Shown here: positions 38,164 to 47,190 of the stretch, in pieces
Layout: each line of letters begins with the position of its first letter
How positions within the stretch are numbered: position 1 is the stretch's first letter
Source of the DNA: a virus
DNA: 47,190 nt
Virus record (IMG/VR): IMGVR_UViG_3300006752_000046
Coordinates: 1 to 47,190 of that record
Strand: one strand, 5' to 3'
Notes under the pieces: generated by a model
Told to the model about the DNA's origin: nothing
What the model saw: only the letters and a program-made list of their open reading frames with translations
The model's database searches: none
Made by a program: the position numbers and the translations under genes

Positions 38164-41100
38164 ATGGCAGAAAAACAACCAAATACAAGTCTTGATAAGA
38201 CTAGATCTTTTGTTAAAGGATTGACAAGAGATACTGATCCTTCTTTTATACAAGATGGCATGTGGAATTATGCCAGAAATGCATCTAATAATACTAGAGA
38301 AGGAGATTTGGGAACACTATCTAATGAAGAGTCTAATGCTTTAAGTGTTACCATTGGAGAAGACATAACAGTTCCACACAAATCTGTTATTATCGGAGCA
38401 ATTTCTTTATTTGAAAGTAAATGGATTATATATTCAGCAATATATGATGCTCAAGGTAATGATGTATTAACTTCAGAAATTGGATTATTTGAAGAAGAGT
38501 ATTCTAGATATAGACCTATAGTTAGAGATGCGTGTTTAAAATTTAGTAAATTTAATTTAATATCAGGAGCATCTAGAGAAAAACAAGATTGTAGTTGGCA
38601 AGTGTATTGGGCAGATGGAAATAATCCTGACAGATATTTAAATATTGGAGATCCAAAATTATGGCCTAATCTTGATTATATTTGGTTAGGAGGTTTAGAT
38701 GGCACTTCTACTATTAATTATTATGGAAATGCTTCAGGTAATATTCTTTGGCCAGGTGTGGAATGGATAGAAGAATGCACTACTATAAATACTGATACAG
38801 TAATTGATCCAGAAAATGATGAAGTTGGTTGTATAATATGTTCACCTACTAATAAATTAAATTGTAATAAAATAAGATTATCAAGTTTAGTTAAAACTCC
38901 ATGTATTGATTTAAGTATAGGTAGTCAACAAGGTTTAGTTTTAAATGGATCTTATGCAGTTGGTTTAGCGTATACTATTAATAATCAAAAGGTTACAAAT
39001 TATTTTTCACTTTCATATGTTCAACCTGTATTTAATGAAGTAGATGGTAAGGGATCATTAGAAATAAACATTGAAGATCTTGATACAGATCATTTTGATG
39101 AATTTGAATTATCTATAGCTTATATAATAAAAGGTATTGTTGATTATAAAATTTTAGGATATTATTCTATTAATACTAAAAAAATAGTATTAGATCAAAT
39201 ATCTGAAAGTTTAGAAAATACTAATGCTTCTAATATATTTCAATTAAACCCTGTAATTGAAACTTCAGAACAAATAGTAGAGGCTAATAGATATCTTTTA
39301 AAAATTGGTCCTAAAAGTAAATTTGATTTTAATTATCAACCTTTAGCAAATTTAATTAGTTCTGAATGGGTTTCTGTAGAGTACCCTGAAACTTATTATA
39401 AAGATGGTAATAAAAATGCAGGATATCTTAGAGATGAAGTTTATGCATTTTTTATTAGATGGGTATATGACACTGGAGATAAATCAGCATCTTACCATAT
39501 ACCAGGAAGACATGCTATTGACTATAATGGACTAGGTCTTGAAAATAGTAACTATACAGATGGTAACTCTTTTAGTGGAGATAGTTTACTTTTTGAAACT
39601 ATTAATACAGCAACAGTAATACCACAAGCAAGTCCTATTGATAATGGAGATGGAGGTACAATTATAGCTTCAGGTAACATGAGCTATTGGCAGTCTTCAG
39701 AAAGATATCCATCAGATAGAGCTGAAATATGGAATTCTAGTTATTATTGTTGGACAAATGAAACTTCACCTAATTATGATTTGTGTGGTACACCTATAAG
39801 GCATCATAAATTTCCTGATAATAGTCTTGCACCATCAACACATCATTTTATTAAAAAATCTGATGGCAGTTATCATATTAGATTAATGGGTGTTAGATTT
39901 AAAAATATAATACTACCAAAAGATAATAATGGAAATGATATAGAAGGCATTGTGTCATATGAAATACTACGAGGATCTAGAATCGGAAATAAATCTATAG
40001 TAGCTAAAGGTATGGTTAATAATTTTAGAGATTATACATTACAAGGTATTAGTGAAGAAAATTCTAGTAAAGTAGGATTATATGCTAATTATCCTTTTAA
40101 TTGCATTAAGCCAAATATAAACACTGATGATAGTAGCGACTATAATTATAACTTTAATGATCCTTTTATATTAAGTAGAGATGGTGAAGAACCTGTATTT
40201 GCAGAAGATGATGATCCAGGTTTTAAAAATCAAGACATACCTACAGATATATTAAGTTTTCATTCTCCTGATACATCTTTTAAAACACCATATCTACAAA
40301 TGTCAGAAATGAAAATTTACGGATATTTAAAGGGTGAAGCAGAGCAAAGTTTTATAGAACCTATTGGTCATCCAGAGTTTCAATTATTTTCAGATCTTAT
40401 TGTAGCAATTGGAGTACTTGGAGGATTAATAAATGCAATACTTAAATCTACAGGTGACCTTAAGATAAATTATCCAGCAGGTATATTTGAACCACAATAT
40501 ATTCCTAATATAACAGGTGGAGATGCAACTAATAACGTTTCTTATAATTATACTGGTTCAGGTGGTCCAGTCGTTTTAGTAGCAACAAATCTTCCTAATA
40601 TAGATACTAGTATAGAAACAGACTCTGATCTTTTAGGTAATGATACAAATGCTACTAACATAGCAGGTGCAAACCTTAGTCCTCAAGATGTTCAACAAAG
40701 ACTTGATGACTATAATGCATTTCAAGCTGTGTTTTTTCCTAACCTTCCTGGTGGTGAAAGTATAGATGAAATAATTACTGGGATTAATGGAGATTTTACT
40801 ACTAATGGAGGATATTATACAACACCTACTATAGAAAGATCTTATAATTATAATGACTTTTTAGATATAAATATACCAGGGGTAACTTTACCAACTGATT
40901 ACGGTATATTATTTTTTAACACATTAGAAGGAATTCAAATTACTGTAGATTTATTAAAGTCAATTGGTAGACTTAGACAATATGCACTAGAACAAATTGG
41001 TCATGGCGATTATAGTGAATTCAAACCTTCTACTGAAAGTATATATAGATATTCAATAGAAGATGGTATTTATGTTTTTAAAGAAGTTCAAGATTTTCCT

Positions 41101-43617
41101 GAATATTTAGATTCATCTGGTAATTCTAAAAGCTATAGAATAAATAATCTTAATAGACCTAATAAACCAGTTTTAAGAGTTAGTACACCAAATGGTACAC
41201 AAGAAGGTCCAAACTATATTCAAGAAAATGGGGAATACGTTGATCAATCTTTAATGACTTTAGATTATGCTGTAGAAACATTTAATGATCAATTGAGCTA
41301 TACTTCAGAAGGTTCTGCTAAACCTTTTATAAATGATATTGCTAGTTACTATGCAGGTTTAAAATTTAGAATTAAAAATCAATATGGTCAACTTGATACT
41401 GTAAGACAAATAATAGCTACACCTTGTGAACAAAAAATTGATTTTAAAAATTTAGCAGAAACACAAACATATTCTCCTGACGCTAATTGTCCAAGTCCTT
41501 TAGTTTTAAATAAAATACAAAATACTCAAGTATTTTTTGGAGGTGATACATATGTAAATAGGTTTACTGAAAAAAACATAATGCCTTTCTTTCAGTTTTG
41601 GTTATACAATACTGCAAGAGGTGAAGAGTTTAATTATTTTTTATATCCATCTGTTCCTTTTCCAAAGTTTTGGGCAAACAGTCAACCTTGGGATATTTCT
41701 GAAATTAACACAAGTAATTTTGTAGATTATCTTGTAGGTGCTTCTGGAGGCTCAGGTTTATTTCCAAGTAGTTATTATAGACTTGACAATAAAAATTATA
41801 ATGCTGAAAATAATAAGACAGGTAGTTATCCTGGAATTATTACACCTAAGAATTCATACTTCTATTTAGCTGCTTGTGGCATTAGAGATTTTTTTGTTGA
41901 AAGCGATGTTATAGTTGATTTTAGAACAAGAGGTGATTTGCAAAGACAATATCATTATGATAAATTTAGATATACAGACTTAGTTTCTTTATTTGATATT
42001 AACCCTGATGTTTTAAAAGCTGGTAATTTTTATGACTATGATTACTCATTAAGTATTTCTGAATTTTTTGTAAATCAAACATTTAGTTTAGGAGCATTGC
42101 AAGCAAGAAATTATAATCCTACTGTAGCTAATTTATGTTTTACATCTTCTCCAAATGTTATAAATTATTCTTTGCCTGAAACACAAGAAAGTATTGTAGA
42201 ATCTTGGAGAACATTTTTACCTCTTAATAGAGTAGTATTTAAAAATCATGTAAACTCTGTAAAAAGTTTTGCAAAAACAGGTATGTTTATCACTTTTGAA
42301 GATGCTAGTCCTTTAATGTATCAAGGTGTTGATCAAAGAGAAGATTATATTGGTGTATCTGCTACGATAGGAGATGGTCTTTTATTTTCAGCAACCCCTA
42401 GAAATGTAACAGCAGCTGAGTCTAAATATGAATTTGGATCATCTCAAGACAGATTAGGAGTGTTGTCTTCACCTGCAGGATTATATTTTATAAGTCAACA
42501 GCAAGGTAAAATTTTTACATATGGAGATAGTCTTCAAGAAATTTCATCTATAAATATGAAATGGTGGTTTGATGAATTTTTACCTTATAAACTTACAGAA
42601 GACTTTCCAGATTTTGCTCATGTAGATAATCCTGTAGCAGGTATTGGATGCTCTATAGGTTATGATAATGGTAACACCATTGTTTATTTTTCTAAAAAAG
42701 ATTACAGACTTAAAGATGAGTATAAAGGAAAAGTAAAATATATATCAAAAGATATTTTTTCAGTTGTTATTAGCATAGGTACAACTGGAAAAGAAAATAA
42801 AATTAATGTTAAGTTAGGTGATTCAAGAATTTTTGACGATGCATCTTGGACAATAAGTTATGATCCTAAAAATCAACAATGGATTTCATTTCATGATTGG
42901 CACCCTAATCTTTATCTTTCAGGAAGAAATAAACACTATACAACTAATTTAGGAAGTGTATGGGAGCATAACGCAGGTTGTAACAACTATTGTAATTTTT
43001 ATGGTAGTCAATTTCCATTTGAAGTTGGTATACCTGTCCCTACAGGACAAAATGTTGTAACTGTAAGAAGTATTGAATATTACTTAGAATGTTTTAAAAG
43101 AGATTCTAAATATTGTGTAGATCAATATCATGTTTTAGATTATAATTTTGATGAAGCAATACTTTCAAATTCTGAACAAGTTTCAGGATATTTAAATTTA
43201 AATATATATCCAAAAAATAATGTTGTTCTTGCTGAAACATATCCAATAATAAATATTAATAGTGTTGACATATTAGTATCTAAAGAAGAGCAAAAATACA
43301 GATTTAATCAATTTTGGGATATAACAAAAGATAGAGGTGAATTTCCACAAGGTTCTAATTATCCTCCTACAGGTCCTTTAGTACCAGGTACTACAACATT
43401 ATTAGGTAACTATAGTGAAAATCAAATTTGGAATACTGAACCAAATGGCTATGTTCAAAACTTAAATCCTGCAAATTTAAATTATAATAAAGCTCAGCTT
43501 CAAAGAAAAAAGTTTAGACATTATAATAACTTTGTTAGATTAATTAAAAAGAATCCTCAAGATGCAAATATGGTATTAAAAGTTGCAAATATTAAAAATC
43601 AAAACTCTCCAAGATAA
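38164..43617 (+). CDS. Giant tail (muzzle/stump-like) protein
   Basis: 1817 residues, the longest gene here. The start resembles tail stabilisation-type proteins: KTRSFVKGLTRDTDPSFIQD and GMWNYARNASNNTREGDLG are a recognisable N-terminal pattern (few lines in: KGLxxDxDPxxxxxGxYxxAxNxxxxxxxGxxGxLxNExGN). Much of the rest is beta-rich, with many W/Y residues and strand-turn units suggestive of propeller or beta-sandwich repeats. In the C-terminal half are segments such as YPETYYKDGNKNAGYLRDEV and HDWHPNLYLSGRNKHYTTN. In crAss-like phages a very large protein of this kind forms the muzzle at the tail tip and follows the ring-protein genes, as here. TAATG overlap with the next gene. Confidence 0.7.
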   Translation: MAEKQPNTSLDKTRSFVKGLTRDTDPSFIQDGMWNYARNASNNTREGDLGTLSNEESNALSVTIGEDITVPHKSVIIGAISLFESKWIIYSAIYDAQGNDVLTSEIGLFEEEYSRYRPIVRDACLKFSKFNLISGASREKQDCSWQVYWADGNNPDRYLNIGDPKLWPNLDYIWLGGLDGTSTINYYGNASGNILWPGVEWIEECTTINTDTVIDPENDEVGCIICSPTNKLNCNKIRLSSLVKTPCIDLSIGSQQGLVLNGSYAVGLAYTINNQKVTNYFSLSYVQPVFNEVDGKGSLEINIEDLDTDHFDEFELSIAYIIKGIVDYKILGYYSINTKKIVLDQISESLENTNASNIFQLNPVIETSEQIVEANRYLLKIGPKSKFDFNYQPLANLISSEWVSVEYPETYYKDGNKNAGYLRDEVYAFFIRWVYDTGDKSASYHIPGRHAIDYNGLGLENSNYTDGNSFSGDSLLFETINTATVIPQASPIDNGDGGTIIASGNMSYWQSSERYPSDRAEIWNSSYYCWTNETSPNYDLCGTPIRHHKFPDNSLAPSTHHFIKKSDGSYHIRLMGVRFKNIILPKDNNGNDIEGIVSYEILRGSRIGNKSIVAKGMVNNFRDYTLQGISEENSSKVGLYANYPFNCIKPNINTDDSSDYNYNFNDPFILSRDGEEPVFAEDDDPGFKNQDIPTDILSFHSPDTSFKTPYLQMSEMKIYGYLKGEAEQSFIEPIGHPEFQLFSDLIVAIGVLGGLINAILKSTGDLKINYPAGIFEPQYIPNITGGDATNNVSYNYTGSGGPVVLVATNLPNIDTSIETDSDLLGNDTNATNIAGANLSPQDVQQRLDDYNAFQAVFFPNLPGGESIDEIITGINGDFTTNGGYYTTPTIERSYNYNDFLDINIPGVTLPTDYGILFFNTLEGIQITVDLLKSIGRLRQYALEQIGHGDYSEFKPSTESIYRYSIEDGIYVFKEVQDFPEYLDSSGNSKSYRINNLNRPNKPVLRVSTPNGTQEGPNYIQENGEYVDQSLMTLDYAVETFNDQLSYTSEGSAKPFINDIASYYAGLKFRIKNQYGQLDTVRQIIATPCEQKIDFKNLAETQTYSPDANCPSPLVLNKIQNTQVFFGGDTYVNRFTEKNIMPFFQFWLYNTARGEEFNYFLYPSVPFPKFWANSQPWDISEINTSNFVDYLVGASGGSGLFPSSYYRLDNKNYNAENNKTGSYPGIITPKNSYFYLAACGIRDFFVESDVIVDFRTRGDLQRQYHYDKFRYTDLVSLFDINPDVLKAGNFYDYDYSLSISEFFVNQTFSLGALQARNYNPTVANLCFTSSPNVINYSLPETQESIVESWRTFLPLNRVVFKNHVNSVKSFAKTGMFITFEDASPLMYQGVDQREDYIGVSATIGDGLLFSATPRNVTAAESKYEFGSSQDRLGVLSSPAGLYFISQQQGKIFTYGDSLQEISSINMKWWFDEFLPYKLTEDFPDFAHVDNPVAGIGCSIGYDNGNTIVYFSKKDYRLKDEYKGKVKYISKDIFSVVISIGTTGKENKINVKLGDSRIFDDASWTISYDPKNQQWISFHDWHPNLYLSGRNKHYTTNLGSVWEHNAGCNNYCNFYGSQFPFEVGIPVPTGQNVVTVRSIEYYLECFKRDSKYCVDQYHVLDYNFDEAILSNSEQVSGYLNLNIYPKNNVVLAETYPIININSVDILVSKEEQKYRFNQFWDITKDRGEFPQGSNYPPTGPLVPGTTTLLGNYSENQIWNTEPNGYVQNLNPANLNYNKAQLQRKKFRHYNNFVRLIKKNPQDANMVLKVANIKNQNSPR

Positions 43618-46600
43618 TGAGAAAATTAAAAAGATATAAAGATGGAGGGCCCAAAGTAAAACAAAGAAGAGGAGTTAGAAAAAACTATGATAATAAGGCA
43701 TGGACTCCTTCAGGTCTACAGTTCCCTACAAGTGAATCATCACATTTAATGAAAGCTGAGTATATTCCAGAAAGAGGATGGGTAGCATTTCCTTCTTTAT
43801 TTCAAGATTCTAAACCTTATGCAAATGATCAGCAAAATTGGGTTGATATGTCTAAAGAAGAAGATTGGATGAAGATTTATAAAGAGGCGGAAAGAAGAGG
43901 TGAGGTATATGACTTTGGAGAAGACAAGGAAGCTGCATTAGCATTTGGAGAAGGTTCTTGGAAAGATCAATTGCCAGATGAAGGTATAGAGGTTGAATTA
44001 ACAGATGAAGAGGTTGAGCAATACAGAGCTGGTGGATATGTGTTAGAAGAGTTAAAAGATGGAGGTGGAACTTATACTGTTAAGTCTGGTGATACTTTTA
44101 ATGCTATTGCTTACGCAAATGGTATAAGTCCTGCAGAGCTTGCTGCAGCTAATCCAAAGATAAGTGCTGATAAACTTTCTATAGGTCAAGTATTAAGTAT
44201 TCCTAAAAAACAAGTTGCAGCAAAGACTAAAACAAAAGTTGCAAAAAAATCAGGTGTTACCTCTGCAGCTAAAAAGTCGATTCAATCAATGCCAAGTACT
44301 ATTGATCTTGAAGGATTAAAAAAAGGTATTGCACATGTAGAAAGTGCAGATGGTACTTTAATGATGAATCCCACATCCTCAGCAACAGGTCTTTATGGAC
44401 AATTATACAATGAAATAAAAGATCTGCCTGAACTTAAAGGTATCACTAGAGAACAATTTGCAAAAAATATAGATTTGCAAAATAAAATATTTGAAAAAAG
44501 GTTTTATGAAGGTTTACCTGGAGTACCTGCTTTACAAAAAAATGCAGAAGATTTATATAAAGAGTACTCACCACAAATAAAAAACTTTGGTTACTCCAAG
44601 GAAGATATAGTGGCTTTATCAAACTTCTTAGGTAGACAAGGTACTAGAAATTACTTTGGATCTATTCGAGATTCTAAAAAGTTTAAAGCTCCTGGTATAA
44701 ATAAAACACCAAGTCAGTATCTAGAAGGAACAAGACCTTCCTATACCCCAAAAGAAGAAGATGGTGGATCTATTACATATTCTAATCCTCCCGATAAAAA
44801 CCCACTAAAGACTTGGAATAGTCAACAAAAAAATAAATGGAAAGGTATAAAGGAAGACTCATCTCAAGGTAAAGCTCTGATAAAACAATACAATGATTCA
44901 ATAGGTACAAATTTACCTCATACACAACCTTGGAGTGCGATTACCATAAGTAATGCTGTAATGCAAAATATTGGTGCAAAAGATTTAGACTCTCTTAAAG
45001 AAGCAGGTTTTAATCCATCTGTAGGACATTGGTCATATGTAATGGATGCTTTTAAAGCAAAAGAGGATCCTACTTATAAATACAATAGATATACTGCAGT
45101 CAAACCAGATGGTAATTATAAGATAGGAGATATTTTAGTTAAAGGAAGAGCAGGAACCTCAAAATGGTCTTATGAAGATTTTGCTAAAAGTAAAAAAGAT
45201 TCTTATCCAAGTCATGGAGATATCGTAGTAGATAAAGGTACAGATGATAAAGGTGACTTTATAGTAATAGCAGGAGGAAATGTAGGTGATACTTACATAA
45301 ATGATAAGATTTATATTAAAGATGTTGACTCTAAATATAAAGTAAAGCTTAATGATAATGTGCCTAAAGTTGAAGAACCTTTAGAAGAACCTTTAGAAAT
45401 ACGATTACCTAACATTAAAACTTATCAGGATAATACAAGAGTTGAAAGAACGCCTATTTTTAATTTATTTCAACCAGATAATGGCTTTGAATTAGATCTT
45501 ACAAAAGATCAAGTTAAAATGTATACTAAAGGGGGATACATAGTAGAAGAAATTCCTTTATATAAATTAGGAGGTATAAATGACAATGATCCTGAACAAA
45601 AAGAATTTTTACAAGAATGGAATTTAAAACAAAAAAATAAATGGGCTGGAATAAATGAAAATACAGCTGAAGGTAAAAAAATTCTAAAAGAGTACAATGA
45701 AAAAATGGGTGTAAACTATAACCCAAATGATCAGTGGAGTGCTATTGCAATATCTAATGCAGTAATGGCTGATGCAGGAGCTAGAACAAAAGACGAAATA
45801 AGAGCTTTAGGTTTTAACCCTACTAAGAGTCATTCAAGTTATGTATCAGATGCATTTAAAACAAATAAAGATCCTAACTATAAATATAATAAATACATAG
45901 CCGAAAGACCTACTGCAGATTTAAATTATAATGTAGGAGACATTCTTGTAAAAGGTAGAAGAAATGGAAAAGATGTAGGTACTTCAAAATGGTCTTACGA
46001 AGATTTTGCAACGCATGGTGCAGGTTATGCAAGTCATGGTGACATTATAGTTGATAAAGGAACTGATGATAAAGGAGATTATATAATTTTAGCAGGTGGT
46101 AATTTAAGTAATACATATAAGAATAAAAAAGTTTATACAAATAACATAAATAATAAGTATCAGGTAAAACTTAAAAATAGATTAAAAATAGAATCTTTAC
46201 AAAATACCGATGATTCAAATACTGATGATTTAAATACTGATGATTTAAATACTGATGATTATTTAAGTTTTGACGATAGTTATCAATCATCTAAAAAAAC
46301 TAAATTTAATGAGTCAATGCCTATAGCTCAATACTCTTCAAGTTTAGTTAATGATACACCAAATAATTTATTTAATAATAATGCTTTATTTAGTAATAAT
46401 CTTTTACTTGATGGTAGTGCTTTAGGAGTAGCATATACACCTTATCAAAATCCATTTTTAAATTTAGAAAATAATAGAGATGAAATAATAAATTCTAATT
46501 TATCAACAGATGAAAATCTTTCATCTTCTTTAAATGAAAATTTTGATGAAGCAGATAAAAAAGATAAAGCATCTGAAATAGATGAAACAGATGAAGCAGA

Positions 46601-47190
46601 TGAAAATAATTTAGAAGATGAATCTGTAAAAAATTCATTTAATTCTAGAATACTTAAAGAAGATGAACTGCATAGACGTAAATATAGTAAAGATCAAAAA
46701 AATAAAATTGCAGAATTAGAAAATGAAATTAAAACATTGCAATCAAATATGCTTTCAGAAATAAATTCTGTATCAGAATCTGAAATAGATCAGGCTTCTA
46801 CAAAAGAAGAAAAGAAAAAAGCTGCTTTAAAAAGATATAAGACTATTATGAATCTAACTGGATTTAATGTACGTGGAGAAGATGCAAATGAAATAGAAGC
46901 TGTAACTAAAAAATATAAAGAAAAAGAAGAAAAACTAAGATCTAAATTAGAACAAGTTAAACAAGAGTTTGATTTAAGTATAGAAGATAGTCCTATAAAT
47001 CAAGAAATTAAAAAATATGAACAATCAATAAATGATTATGAAAGCAGGATTAATCGTGGTCAGCAATGGATAAGTGTTCAAGATCCATTATATAAAGATG
47101 TTGCTTTACACTTTGCAAATCTTTATGGAGGAGAAGGTAATGGAATGGTTAGTCTTGACCCATATTCACCAGTGTTTATTAATTCTAGCA
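43617..47190 (+). CDS. Large multi-domain virion peptidoglycan hydrolase, truncated by window end
   Basis: Open from ATG 43617 to the window end, 1191 codons without a stop. Order of parts: a basic start with YKDGGPKVKQRRG; an acidic, aromatic N-terminal region; and a LysM-like domain at about 152-197 (YTVKSGDTFNAIAYANGISP...SIGQVLSIPKK). Then comes a lytic-transglycosylase-like region at about 228-370 (GIAHVESADGTL with candidate E242, SSATGLYGQ). Two tandem DUF2272-like domains follow at about 399-580 and 667-855, each with QKNKW, WSAI-ISNAVM, H-SYV-DAF, GDILVKGR and SHGDI-VDKGTDDKGD. Next are a TDD repeat (about 865-882), a low-complexity acidic linker and a coiled coil (about 1020-1150). 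It probably enters the cell wall during DNA injection. K-x-GG motifs recur (KDGG, EEDGGS, TKGGY). Confidence 0.75.
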   Translation, partial: MRKLKRYKDGGPKVKQRRGVRKNYDNKAWTPSGLQFPTSESSHLMKAEYIPERGWVAFPSLFQDSKPYANDQQNWVDMSKEEDWMKIYKEAERRGEVYDFGEDKEAALAFGEGSWKDQLPDEGIEVELTDEEVEQYRAGGYVLEELKDGGGTYTVKSGDTFNAIAYANGISPAELAAANPKISADKLSIGQVLSIPKKQVAAKTKTKVAKKSGVTSAAKKSIQSMPSTIDLEGLKKGIAHVESADGTLMMNPTSSATGLYGQLYNEIKDLPELKGITREQFAKNIDLQNKIFEKRFYEGLPGVPALQKNAEDLYKEYSPQIKNFGYSKEDIVALSNFLGRQGTRNYFGSIRDSKKFKAPGINKTPSQYLEGTRPSYTPKEEDGGSITYSNPPDKNPLKTWNSQQKNKWKGIKEDSSQGKALIKQYNDSIGTNLPHTQPWSAITISNAVMQNIGAKDLDSLKEAGFNPSVGHWSYVMDAFKAKEDPTYKYNRYTAVKPDGNYKIGDILVKGRAGTSKWSYEDFAKSKKDSYPSHGDIVVDKGTDDKGDFIVIAGGNVGDTYINDKIYIKDVDSKYKVKLNDNVPKVEEPLEEPLEIRLPNIKTYQDNTRVERTPIFNLFQPDNGFELDLTKDQVKMYTKGGYIVEEIPLYKLGGINDNDPEQKEFLQEWNLKQKNKWAGINENTAEGKKILKEYNEKMGVNYNPNDQWSAIAISNAVMADAGARTKDEIRALGFNPTKSHSSYVSDAFKTNKDPNYKYNKYIAERPTADLNYNVGDILVKGRRNGKDVGTSKWSYEDFATHGAGYASHGDIIVDKGTDDKGDYIILAGGNLSNTYKNKKVYTNNINNKYQVKLKNRLKIESLQNTDDSNTDDLNTDDLNTDDYLSFDDSYQSSKKTKFNESMPIAQYSSSLVNDTPNNLFNNNALFSNNLLLDGSALGVAYTPYQNPFLNLENNRDEIINSNLSTDENLSSSLNENFDEADKKDKASEIDETDEADENNLEDESVKNSFNSRILKEDELHRRKYSKDQKNKIAELENEIKTLQSNMLSEINSVSESEIDQASTKEEKKKAALKRYKTIMNLTGFNVRGEDANEIEAVTKKYKEKEEKLRSKLEQVKQEFDLSIEDSPINQEIKKYEQSINDYESRINRGQQWISVQDPLYKDVALHFANLYGGEGNGMVSLDPYSPVFINSS
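44811..46190 (+). repeat. Tandem duplication of DUF2272-like domains
   Basis: Two in-frame copies, about 44811-45350 and 45615-46180. Both contain SKWSYEDFA, SHGDI, VDKGTDDKGD and AGGN in the same order and spacing. About half of positions are identical by eye at protein level, while third codon positions differ, so this is a real ancient or selected duplication rather than an assembly artefact. The linker between copies includes LEEPLEEPLE. Confidence 0.75.

Noticed and set aside
1-47190. tRNA genes, insertion sequences, integrase or attachment sites
   Set aside because: I looked for cloverleaf-type sequences with conserved T-arm bases, transposase motifs and terminal inverted repeats in the gaps between genes and saw none; the gaps are short and hold promoters, leaders and terminators.

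Overview
The window is a dense, AT-rich (about two-thirds A+T) stretch of a tailed-phage genome. It holds about 50 genes. Almost all are on the + strand and many are coupled by 1-4 base stop/start overlaps (TAATG, ATGA, TAGTG). Starts are preceded by A-rich leaders rather than Shine-Dalgarno sequences, which is typical of Bacteroidota and their phages. The gene order is HU/IHF-like protein, PD-(D/E)XK nuclease, large terminase, portal, scaffold-like protein, major capsid protein, small connector (ring-like) proteins and then a very large tail protein. There is no tape-measure or sheath gene. This suggests a short-tailed (podovirus) phage with a crAss-like (Crassvirales-type) morphogenesis module, infecting a member of the Bacteroidota. 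That placement rests on gene order and protein style only; no database comparison was possible.

Layout. 1-580: the end of a minus-strand (probably early) block with two small genes sharing a promoter-like motif. 580-770: a divergent intergenic hub. 771-1840: four small + strand genes, including a GroES-like co-chaperonin and a small MazG-like protein, closed by a terminator. 1907-7945: appendage genes, with a 1133-residue collagen-like protein, a shorter relative with the same N-terminal anchor, and a lectin-like Lcl_C/DUF1566-type protein. 7995-11132: a predicted three-part enzyme (beta-propeller, TPR, FkbM-like methyltransferase) and a metallophosphoesterase. 11192-12992: a lysis cassette (membrane/coiled-coil protein, spanin-like lipoprotein, holin-like protein, amidase) and a terminator. 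13053-20666: DNA packaging and portal. 20770-24821: capsid. 24846-27527: an island of about ten very small, lysine-rich proteins. 27527-35754: connector, an abundant virion protein candidate, Cys-rich repeat and fibre proteins. 35887-43617: tail ring-like proteins and an 1817-residue tail protein. 43617-47190: the start of a very large virion hydrolase with LysM, lytic-transglycosylase-like and two DUF2272-like domains, cut by the window edge.

Regulation visible in the sequence. A recurrent motif close to TTTTNGTATATTA lies 5-35 bases before the first gene of most + strand units and is a strong candidate late promoter. A different motif (AGAAACAACTT-N2-TGCATA read on the minus strand) precedes both minus-strand genes. 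Strong intrinsic terminators follow the capsid gene, the 462-residue virion protein and the fibre genes. The capsid gene and the 462-residue gene also show codon choice unlike their neighbours, as expected for the most highly expressed proteins.

The most interesting points are: the nearly proline-free, threonine-rich collagen next to a predicted sugar-acting enzyme; the island of small basic proteins, which could form a virion chromatin; the near-leaderless late promoters; a spanin-like protein with membrane anchors at both ends; and the tandem-duplicated DUF2272-like domains in the terminal hydrolase.
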